From the NCBI GenBank assembly GCA_022818135.1, contig JAFMSR010000015.1:27700574-27764573 (forward strand): DNA of 64,000 bases, given 5' to 3'. Made by a program: the position numbers and the translations under genes. The notes under the pieces were generated by a model. The model worked only from the letters and a program-made list of their open reading frames with translations, had not been told where the DNA came from and ran no database searches. Source of the stretch: Saxidomus purpurata (Eukaryota; Mollusca; Bivalvia; Venerida; Veneridae). Numbering within the stretch: the stretch's first letter is position 1; each line of letters opens with the position of its first letter. Below, piece by piece: positions 13,301-25,300 of this stretch.

Positions 13301-16300
13301 CATGGGAATTAATTATGTAACACTACACAACTATCTTTGTGTAATTTATAAGACACGTATAATTTGGCAGAGTGCTTATGGATCTAGATTCTCAGCTTCG
13401 CACATCCGGGTACTGATAAATTATTTACATTCGGGAAAGGCGAAGCCGAGAATAGACATCAATCAGGTCTGTCATTATTTCAAACACATGTATATAATTT
13501 TAAATAGAATTAGTGGAGTTTCAAATATCTGTATCTGTAAAATACGTCGTTAGAACCCAATACTGGTATAACACGACAGGAGAGTGTATGGTCACTTAGT
13601 AGTGATGTTTGAGGACGGTTTTAAAACCCTCAACTGTCTCTGCACATGCCACACTTTCACTTAAACTGTTCCAATCCTGCACTGCCTTAATATAAAAATG
13701 AAAAATAAAAGTGTTTATACTGATCTGTTGTTGATGTTTTTACTGAATAACATTCACTGTGATTTACCTTAAGTTGTTAACTATATTTGATATCACACTA
13801 TCTTTGTATTGTTTTGGCCTATTCTGACTTGTTTTTAATTCGATTAGTCGATTGCCGGCACCATACCTCGAATGATCTTGAACATGAAGACTAACCTGGA
13901 GTTCTTCCGACGCAGCCGTAGACTGTCAAGTTTCAGGGTTTCCAGCATCCTGGATACACAGCCATCGTCTCTTGATCTGTGGTCCTTCATGATGAATCTT
14001 GCTGCATGGCGTTGGATTGTTTTCAACTAATTTTACGTCTTTTACCAAAAATGGGTCCCAGATAACCGTGCCATATTCCAACGTAGAACGGATACGTGAT
14101 ATGTAAGCTAGTTTCCAGGAGTCTAGTGCACAGTTTTTGAGATTGCGTTTAAAAAATCCAAGAGTTGAATTCGTTTTCTTGCAAACATTGTGGATGTGGG
14201 TTGTCCATGTTAAATCTTGTAAAATGGTGAGTCCCAAGATACGGGCTTGTATTAACTTGTTGAAAGATGGTCTTGTCTAATTCATAGAAAAAAAGAAGTT
14301 TGACGTAAACTTAAGATATAGCATTTTTAGCATTAAAGTTCATTCCCCACAATGTAGCCCAGTGTTCAAGTTGTTTCAAGTCGTGCTGAAGAGCTAAATG
14401 GCCCTGATTTGTTTTAATATGTATATAAAGTAGACAGTCATCAGCGAATAATCTCAGTAGACTTTACACAATCAGGTAATTCATGAATGTGACAAAGAAA
14501 CATTAGGGGGCCAAGTACATACACTTTGGGAACCCCTGACTCTACTTTAACACTGGTGGAATGTTCACCTTCAACTACGACATTCATGACTCTATCCTTC
14601 AAAAAAGATGACAACTAGTCTAGGAATGGTCCAAGAATTCCATAATTTTCAAGTTTTTTTAACAATTTATCATGTAAATACAATGACTGAAATAATATGC
14701 TTAGTAAAATAGTAACATGAGGTTTGGACAAAACATCTTTTTTAAATACCCTGGACCTACTATCAAGCATACATATATACTTGATAGGAAGACACGGGTG
14801 TTTCTTAAAAACGAATTTTTCCCAACCTCATGTGACTGTGGTTAAAACTATTAAATCTGATGTGCATATTTAGGGCACTATTGAAATAATCATGATACTG
14901 CATCTGGCAATTTATTTCTTCTGGGGTTTGACAACAGCAATATTTAAATATATAAGCCGTCAGTTTGTTCATGTGATAGAAAATGTTTGTAAGCCAGGGC
15001 AAATACAAGCCACTCATTTAGTTTAGGTTTCAATATGAGCGCTTTAATTAACTCGCCATAAAGAATGACATTATTTCTTTCGTATCAGTATCTTTTTATT
15101 TGTTAGAGATTTCATTTTTGGAAAAATTGAATCTGCCATGTTCATGAGTTGCGGATAAGGAAATCCCACCCGAGGATTGAGATACGTCACTAAAACGAGG
15201 CTCTACCTAGTTTTTATTTGGACGTACCTCAACCTAAGGGTGGGATTTCCTTATCCACAACTGAGTGGACATGGTAGATTTATTTTCCCACCGTTTTAAT
15301 CGCATTTATTTACAATAAAACAGGGGATGGCACTTGAAATGAAAACACTCTAGGGAAATATATTATATTTCTTTTCAAACACGCTACTGTTAATGGAGTA
15401 AAACGTAAAATTCGAATATACACTGTCACAAGTCATAAAGTTTGATATTTTATATGTAAGAATAATACAGACGAGGTTCACTATGCTACGTTTGGCGAGT
15501 TATTAATGGTTATAAGCTAGTCCGCAAGATAATTTTTCATATGAGCGGAGAGTGGTTATTTTATATCGGTGAAACTTAAATTGATTTACCTGACTTAAAT
15601 ATTGAAAATAATAGTTGTACAAGGCAATCTATTCATGATGTCTGTTCTATAGCATATAAATTAAACATCTGCAAATGAAAACCAAAAGAAACTTGCAATC
15701 CTGAACTTATTAATTACAATGTTATAGTTAATGAATACTTTGGAGAAAATAAACTTCATTAATCATAATTATATACATGTATTTGAAATTCTGATTGATG
15801 TCTATTCTCGGCTTCGCCGTGTCGCCATACTGACCAGTAATCTAATCAGATTTATAGGTCGCGTTTATTTCTTCATTCGGTAAAAGGTTAAAACTCGGAC
15901 TTTACCGTAAACTTATATGCAAGTTTAGATTTATTTCAAACGAAACAAAAGACTTTTAACAAAATAGAATTATTATAAAAACAATCTTATAGTTACAAAC
16001 AAAAAAACAAAAATAATATCAAACAGGGAATGCCACGTACCAAAAACGCAGCCTCCCCAAAACGAACCCCACAGCACCCAGAAGTGCACACCACCAACAC
16101 ACACACACACGCACACACACACGACACACAACCACGCACACACACACACATAACACACACTAGCACACAAAGCAAACACACGAGGACAAAACGAACAATT
16201 AATGGTAGAGCATCGCCTTCTTTCATTTCTATTCTTGGTTATTTTGAACATTTAAAGATTAGATTCATAGAGACCAGTGATGAATCACCTTTCCCGAATG

Positions 16301-19300
16301 TAAATAATTTATCAGTACCCGGATGTGCGAAGCTGAGAATCTAGATCCATAAGCACTCTGCCAAATTATACGTGTCTTATAAATTACACAAAGATAGTTG
16401 TGTAGTGTTACATAATTAATTCCCATGACTTAAATGAATCAGAAACAATAGTAATTAATGAACAAACACTTTATACATGTACAGTCGAACAAATATTGGT
16501 ACGAATGTTTTGGTACGAAACATGTAAATGAAACAGACAATAAGAAGAATTTCGTAAACGTCTTTCCAAGTTATACAATATCAAGCGCTCTACATTTTCA
16601 AAGGTCTGCAACTATAAAATTCGACGAAGTATGCCTTCTAAAAGCTTTATGGCAAAATATCTTTTGTATACTGTCAGTCAAAAGCGCGCCTAAAATTTCA
16701 AATAAAGTCGGATTCGTTATTCGTCTACTATTTTTACAGTGCCGGTACTGGTACCGGAAAACCCAATACAGCGAATCTATGTAGCGCGGAACAAGCACGG
16801 GAATTAACTCTAACGCCATAAAATCGCTGGCCAAAATGTTTTAGACTCGTGTATTTTGTGACATTTTGACAAAATTCTGATTGAATGTGTGGACTAAAAA
16901 TATGGACACTAGCATGATTCTAGAGCATAATCAATGCCTTATTGATAGACACTAGTGGATATACGAGGTTGTTTGGATTTATCGTGAATTTCAAGCAATA
17001 AACAAGGGGAATCTGGTAAGTTGGTTTTTGCTGTTGCATAACTTGTAGTATATATGCTTGATAGTCGGTCCGGGGTGTTTTATAAAAATTATTTTTCGGG
17101 GTCCAAACTTCATGTGACTGTGTAGCATTTCAGATAATTTTACGAATATTCAAGTGATAGACGATCTAACATGATCGATATTATATTGTTTATATCGAAC
17201 ATAGTCGTATTTTATCTATTTGTTCCATAATTCAAAATTACCATTTAATGAATCTATATGGCTCGGTGTCATAATAAGCATTATTCGGGTTCTTACTCTT
17301 GCATTTGTATGTACAAAGAGTAGAACAATAACGTTTATTAGCTCACCTGACACAACGTGCCAGAGTGAGCTATTATGATCGCATTCCGTCCGGCGTCCAT
17401 CGTCCGTCGTCCGTCCGTCCACCATTTCCTTCAAACGACATCTCCTTTTTAACTACTGGGCTAATGTTGTTGAAACTTTGCAGGGATGTTACTTGCATGA
17501 AGCTCTATCAAAGTTGTTCAAATAATTCCATTCCATGCAGAACTCTGGTTGCTATGGCAACAAAAAGGAAAAACTTTAAACAATCTTCTTCTCTGAAAAG
17601 GCCTAGAGCTAAGATATTTGGCATGTAGCATTGTCTAGTGAACTTCTACCAAGATTGTACAAATTATGACCCCCGGGTCAAAATTGACCCCGCCCGGGGG
17701 GTCACTTGGTCTTACATAGTCTTATATAGGAAAAACTTTAAAAATGTTCTTCTCTGAAACCACAAGGCCTAGAGTTTAGATATTTAGCATGTGGCATTGT
17801 CTAGTGGACCTTTGCCAAGATTGTTCAAATTATGACCCCCGAGTCAAAATTGACCCGGCTTGGGGGGTCACTTGGTTTTACATAGGCTTATATTGGAAAA
17901 ACTTTAAAAATGTTCTTCTCTGAAACCATAAGGCATACAGTTTAGATATTTAGCATGTGGCATTGTCTAGTGGACCGTTGCCAAGATTGTTCAAATTATG
18001 AACCCCGAGTCAAAATTGACCCCGCCCAGGGGGTCACTTGGTTTTACATAGGCTTATATAGGAAAACCTTTAAAAATGTTCTTCTCTGAAACCACAAGGC
18101 ATAGAGCTTAGATATTTAGCATGTGGCATTGTCTAGTGGACCTTTGCCAAGATTGTTCAAATTATGACCCCCGAGTCAAAATTGACCCGGTTTGGGGGGT
18201 CACTTGGTTTTACATAGGCTTATATTGGAAAAACTTTAAAAATGTTCTTCTCTGAAACCATAAGGCATACAGTTTAGATATTTAGCATGTGGCATTGTCT
18301 AGTGGACCGTTGCCAAGATTGTTCAAATTATGAACCCCGAGTCAAAATTGACCCCGCCCAGGGGGTCACTTGGTTTTACATAGGCTTATATAGGAAAACC
18401 TTTAAAAATGTTCTTCTCTGAAACAACAAGGCATAGAGCTTAGGTATTTAGCATGTGGCATTGTCTAGTGGACCTCTACCAAGATTGTTCAAATTATGAG
18501 CCCTGGGTCAAAATTGACACGTCTTGGATGGGTCACTTGGTTTTACATAGGCTCATATAGGGAAAACTTTAAAAATCTTCTTCTCTGAAACCACAAGGCA
18601 TAGAGCTGAGATATCTAGCATGTAGCATTGTCTAGTGGACCTTTACCAAGATTGGTAAAATTATCACCCCCTTGTCAAAATTAACCCTTCCCGGGAGGGG
18701 GGAAAGCATTTGATTTCACATAGGCTTATAATGGGAAAACCTAAAAAAACACAAGGCCGACAGGCAGATAATAGATATTTGAAATGTTACTTAGCATTGT
18801 GTAGTGGACCTCTAGGAATTATGTAGAATCATGACCCCTTTAATTATAGCAAATGGTGATCAGATGAGCGATATAGGGCCATCATGGCCCTCTTGTTATG
18901 CCGTAAACAACTCGGGCCGATATGCCGTCAAATGAAGTCATATTGTGCCGCATGACGTGATCTAAATAATCGCTTGTTATAAGTTTCACTGGTAGAATTT
19001 TCTTCTCTGAAACCGCAAGGCCGAGAGCATAGATATTTAGCATGTGGCATTGTCTAGTTGACCTCTACTGTCGGAAATAACGCGCATTTATTTAACGTTA
19101 TGTGTAACGTAATTGACGCCAGTTTGTGCGTGACGCCTTGTGACGTCACTGCCTTTGTAATGTTTTGTATTTGTGCAGATACTGAATAGATTTGGTATGA
19201 ACAAGACGTGAGTTAGTTGTTAACCACATAGAGTTTACCCGCACAGAGTTAACCTGCATAGAGTTTACCCGCAACCCCCACATAATTTGGTGCCGTGACC

Positions 19301-22300
19301 AGGATGAAGATAGATAAATTACGCTCAGTTAGAGACGGTCATCGAAGATATATAGAAAATCAGCTAGAAAGAATCGAACGGGCGAAGGAGAATTCGTGTT
19401 TAGTAGAATTTCACGCAATTCTAGAGTCAATCACCAGCAAAGCAGAGACGCTCAATTCATTGAACGAAAAAATATTAGAACAGACAGAAATAGGTGAAAT
19501 CGAGGAAGAAATAGTTAGCAGTGAAGAATATGCGTTAACACTTGAGATAAAGATTAGAGAACTTCGAGTTTACAGTGAAAGTCGTAACAACACTGTGGAA
19601 GAACAGAACGCAGACGACAGGGAAACAGTTCCGAAAACGATCGTGATGGAATAAATACCCATGACGGAGATGTAAATACGAACAGTATATCGTCAGCAAA
19701 TTCGTCACATTTTCACAGACTTCCGAAGCTATCACTTCCTGTTTTCGACGGTAACATACTTCAATGGCAAACATTTTGGGACTCTTTTAATTCAGCTGTA
19801 CATACAAATTCAAGTTTAACAGATGTCCAGAAATTCAACTACCTCAGATCACAACTTGAACATGATGCAGCAAGAACTATTGAGGGATTCACGCTCACGA
19901 ACGCTAATTATGCAAGGGCCGTAGATCTTCTTCGAGAACGTTTCGGCCAAGTCCATAAGATAACGCATTCATATATGCAAGCGATGTTACAACTCCCGTC
20001 ACCTCACACTTCATAGTTTGAGAAACTATTACGACAAGATGGAGAATTACATACGGGGACTTGAATCACTCTGACAGTACCAAGAATCATATGGAACGCT
20101 TCTTGTGCCAGTTATTTTCGATAAGTTGCTCGCCGAAATACGGAAAACCCTCGCTCGACAACACCAGGGAAATAACATATCAATACAGGAACTACGTAAA
20201 GCCATCTCCGAAGAAATAAATGTTATGGAAGCTGGTCAGATCAGCGACGTGAATGAGTATGGAACGCCAACTATGTCTCTTATAAAGGGTTCCGGCTCAA
20301 GACACCATAGGAATAAAAGGAGGGAAAACAACACACAGGTAGAAAATAGAAACAAAACAGGTTCTAAGGTATGTGCATTTTGTTCTAGTCATCTCCATTT
20401 GTCAAATGACTGTACAATAGTTAAAGACTATGAATCTAGAATGGCAGTGGTGAAAAAGAAACGTTTGTGCTTTAATTGCTTGGGAACGCATCAAGTTTCA
20501 AAGTGCAGATCTTTAATTATAGCAAATGGTGATCAGGTGAGCGATATAGGGCCATCATGGCCCTCTTGTTATGCCGTAAACAACGCGCGGGCCGATATGC
20601 CGTCAAATGAAGTCATATTGTGCCGCATGACGTGATCTAAATATTCGCTTGTTATAAGTTTCACTGGTAGAATTTTCTTCTCTGAAACCGCAAGGCCGAG
20701 AGCTTAGATATTTAGCATGTGGCATTGTCTAGTTGACCTCTACCAAGATTGTTCAAATTATGACCCTCTTGTCAAAATTGACCCCACGCGGGGGTCACTT
20801 GGGTTTACATAGGCTTATATAGGAAAAACTTAAAAAAATTCTCTGAAACCACAAGACCTAGAGATTATATACAATGGAAACATTTAAGTTCAATGCAAAG
20901 CACGTCATAGATTTGCATATTCAACTTACGTTTTTCACACACATCAGTGACTGTTATATTCCATGTACCGTTGTCCATACAGACATCATTCATATTTGAT
21001 GACCGAACTGCATACCCGTCGTCACAGTGGTACTGTATCTTGTCGCCAACATTATTCATATTTCCCTTAACGAACCCGTTGTTTAATTCAGTATTCAAAC
21101 ATTCTGAAATTTGAATTATATACAGAGTTTAACTTCCGTCCTGTTTATAAATTATTCAGTAGTGTCTTCGTTCGATACACTGTCTATCAATAGATTTTAG
21201 CATCATAAAACTATCCATGTATTTTATATTTCACAGAAATATATAAGCTGTAAATTATTACACCAATCTTAAAAAGAGTCAATCTGTTACTAAATGTATT
21301 TTAAGCTAAACATATTTTTATCACATTGACAAGGAACGAGTCGAGTATTGTCCTGTAGCGTTAAAGGTTATGAGGCAATATTGTGTATGCTAACCATATA
21401 AATTAATGTAAACTCCCTCTTTAAGTCTGCTAAGAATGTAATGTAAACTTACCTTTATATTGGCACGTTTTCGTATCAGCATCACACGCCTGACCCTTTG
21501 CACAATTGTTACATGGCACCTAAATCAAAGACATGAATTGCTAAATGAATAAAAGTCACAATTACCCGTCTATCAAGTCAAAATAACAACCCACTGCTCA
21601 ATTATGATAGCAAACTCATTTAACTAATAATATTTTATGGCAGGATACCTGTAATGTGTGATACCGGTGTTGCTACTTGCATGCAGTAAAACGGATAGCT
21701 CATGTGATACCAGCAATGCCATCTACAAGCAGTAAAACGGATAGCTCATGTGATACCAGTAAAATGCCATCTACAAGCAGTAAAACGGATAGCTCATGTG
21801 ATACCAGTAAAATGCCATCTACAAGCAGTAAAACGGATAGCTCATGTGATACCAGTAAAATGCCATCTACAAGCAGTAAAACGGATAGCTCATGTGATAC
21901 CGGTAATGCCATCTACAAGCAGTAAAACGGATAGCTCATGTGATACCGGTAATGCCATCTACAAGCAGTAAAACGGATAGCTCATGTGATACCGGTAATG
22001 CCATCTACAAGCAGTAAAACGGATAGCTCATGTGATACCGGTAATGCCATCTACAAGCAGTAAAACGGATAGCTCATGTGATACTGACATTTATATCATC
22101 TGTATGCTGTAAAACGCCATCTACAGGCAGTAAAACGCCATTTACATGCTGCAGGAAACCGTCTGAGCAAGTTTCATGAAAGTCAAATGAAAACTGTTAC
22201 CTGTAGTGTTATCAAGAAAAGCTAACGGAGGTCACTGTTACCCACTGACTCCAAAAACTGTTGATCTAAATGGAACGCCGCAGCTGTCTTGTTATGTTAA

Positions 22301-25300
22301 TACATTACACCACTTAAGAAGAAAGCATGACTGTTTGACATAATATATCGATACTTTGATAAGATAACACACCATTTAAGGAGATAGCATGCCTGTTTGA
22401 CATAATATAACGATACTTTGATAAGATGACACACCACTTAAGAAGATAGCATGCCTATTTATCATAATATAACGATACTTTGATAAGATAACACACCACT
22501 TAAGAAGATAGCATGCATGTTTGACATAATATAACGATATTTTGATAAGATAACACAACACTTTAGAAGATAGCATGCATGTTTGACATAATATAACGAT
22601 ATTTTGATAAGATAACACAACACTTTAGAAGATAGCATGCCTGTTTGACATAATATCACTTCGACAAGACAACACACCACTTTAAGAAGATAACCTGACT
22701 GTTTTTCATAATATAATGATATTTTGACAAGATAACACACCACTTAAGAGGATAGCATGCCTGTTTGACATAATATAACGATACTTTGATAAAATAACAC
22801 AACACTTAAGAAGATAGCATGCCTGTTTGACATAATATCACTTCGACAAGACAGCACACCACTTTATGAAGATAACCTGACTGTTTTTCATAATACATGT
22901 ATAATGATATTTTGACAAGATAACACACCACTGTAAGAAGATAGCATGACTGTTTTACATTTTATAATGATATTTTAACAAGACAACACACTACTTTAAG
23001 AAGATAGCACGACTGTTTTACATAATAAATAATATTTTGACAAGATAACACAGCATTACAGTTTAACAAAATAACAGCGCATGTAGAGAAGTCAAGTTTC
23101 ACATACATGTAATATAATGACATAATAAGAAGGTATTATATGAAATAGACATAATGACACGACACTTTGACAAGCTACCAGCACACTTAAGAAGATACAA
23201 CAGTTCATTAAAAACATCATAACTATTTGAGAAGATAGAAAACCATTTTAACAAGACAGTACACTAGACAGTACATTCAGTTAACAAGACAACTTGTAAT
23301 GTATTAACATAAGACAGCTACGGCGTTACATACACAAGCGCTCATTTTGATCGTACTGTAACGAATTTTATTATTCAAATTTAGATCAATTGCGCACATG
23401 ATATGAAACATACAAAGCATAACTGAGTCAAAATGAGATACGCTGGGCCAATACGAGAAAACAGGGTCAATATGGAATCTAAGCATTCTTATTGGCTTAA
23501 ATGAGAGGGCCAATAAGGGGAGAAGTCACTTCCGTTGGATTTTTAAACGACGCCATTTTGTTTTTAGACTTCTGCTGATATCTTAATTTACTAATTTTAA
23601 TACAAACAAAATTGTTATTGTTACAAGAAAATTTATATTCTTGTTTTTTTAGCCAGTTTTGAAAAGTTGATTAAAGGGACATACATTGTACCCTACAACT
23701 AATGTCAAATAAATAACATCCAAAACATAAATAAATGAATCTTTGGAAGTATCATAACTTAACCTAAAAGTTTAAGCTATGCATTCCCAGTCCTTATCGA
23801 TAAAATCAGCGGTTTAAATACACTGCAGTACCGTTAACCATTCAATAATCTATGTAGACTTGTTGTTGTACAATTTATGGGTGGATTAAATTTATTAAAA
23901 AAGCCTCTATTTTGATTAATTGTGGTAAAATGAGGCATTTTTCGCCACATGTTCTTCTTTGAAATGGTTTTTCATTATACCATATCATTTTACGTTCATT
24001 GAACACATAATATATGGTTCGAGATTATAATCTGCTAGATGCAGGGAGTGCCTATTTAATAAAATTATCATTCATCAAGTGATTTCACATTGCCTCGGGC
24101 AGTCGTATTCACCCTCGTCCTCCAGCCTTGAGCCATTACAACCACCCCCGGACAAATAACAAAGTCAATATGAAATCACTTGATTAATAACATTATAGTT
24201 TATGAGATGATATTCACCCGAAGGAGGCAATAGTTACCGTTACTATTATGATTATGTTTTATAGATGTAAACAATCCCGATTACAGATGTTTCCCCCTCC
24301 CCTTATAAAGAATATTCAGTACAAGTATTGTTAAAACTTAACCGATGTTTTAAAGTTTTGCATAGAGCTTGTTGCAAGTTCAAACTTTGTCGGCGTCAAC
24401 AATATGAGGCTAAAGCTGCAAAAGACGTCAAATATGACGTCGTGTCGCTTATGCATTTTATCAATATGATTTCAAAAAAAAAACTATCCAAAATAAGTGT
24501 TCGACCACAGACATAAAACAAATGGTATATGTACCCTTGATGCATTGCATACGATGTGATATTTGGGCTTTTAGATTTTTTCTCATTCTTTTCTTTTTGT
24601 TTTAATTTATGTGGGTTTATTTTGTTTATAGCTTACCTTACATACTTTAACGACTTTAATCTGAGTTACTATTTTGAATGTTCCGTATTCCTATTTTAAA
24701 TCATTAGTACCAATTAGGTAATAGTCATTTTTTTAACTAAAGTGTGCTGCTGAGTATGCGTGTTGTTTCCGTCCTTTACTTCTATTTCCCCTTTCCGTTT
24801 TACAATGTTTAGTTTCTATGTCAAACAAAATTTTCTTCACAACCATCTTGCCATTATATTCATAATCATCACATCGGAGAGGGCCGATTACTGGTGTTAC
24901 TATAACTCCTGGCCCAATCCATTTGTTTAATTATTCTTTATAAATGTTTTAAGTGTACTTGAACAAAGAGAAATAAAATAGTATTAAACTAAATATGGTA
25001 TTAACCAGAATAGATCATTATTGACTTCAATGTTATCGATTATCCAGTTAAAATTATATTATATTCAATGTCCAATGAGACCATAGTTAGAGACCGTTAT
25101 ACATTAATTTCACAAATGTCCCCAAAGTAATATAAGAATATTAAACTAAACCTTTTCTACAACTATATCAGACGCAGAAATAAAGACACAGTCCCCGTTG
25201 GTGTTGTGGCCAGGTCGAGTTTCCGCTACCAATTCACAGAGGCGATATCTTCTGCGATACCTCAAGCCTTGACAATGTGGTCGTATCCCACACTCCCTAA

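Larger units (their letters stand above)
12596..17130. mobile_element. 4.5-kb foldback DNA transposon with 8-bp target duplication
   Basis: The element spans 12604-17122. Its outer ends are CACAGTCACATGAAG and the exact complement, and both sides carry the direct repeat TAGCATTT (12596-12603 and 17123-17130). The arms are about 835 bp (12604-13440 and 16290-17122) and nearly identical: a 108-codon frame in each arm translates identically. The arm continues inward to about 13505 on the left and resumes at 15765-15818 on the right, where a 471-bp piece (15819-16289) has been inserted. Eight-bp duplications fit hAT, P or Merlin transposases; the CACAG..CTGTG termini are P-like or hAT-like. No transposase frame is seen, so it would need help in trans. 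The interior holds a LINE fragment. Confidence 0.8.

Noticed and set aside
15973..16344. Val/Cys-rich and Thr/His-rich frames around the CA repeat (also 59329-59739)
   Set aside because: They are translations of (CA)n/(GT)n in a mobile-element tail, present on both strands.
19535..19774. Minus-strand frame opposite the BEL gag
   Set aside because: Shadow of the gag coding sequence.
21677..21971. Repetitive open frames (PSTSSKTDSSCDT repeat) as a repeat protein gene
   Set aside because: They are translations of the minisatellite. Unit length changes from 48 to 46 bp, which breaks the frame, and the array lies inside an FTL-B intron.
22376..22743. Minus-strand frames with Tyr/Leu/Cys repeats as membrane proteins
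   Set aside because: They are produced by the 62-bp minisatellite; the period is not a multiple of three.
21663..23060. CRISPR-like array
   Set aside because: Repeats are contiguous minisatellite units without unique spacers, in an animal intron.
24328..24516. Basic 62-codon plus-strand frame
   Set aside because: Located in FTL-B intron 1, no domain, and antisense to the gene; no second line of support.
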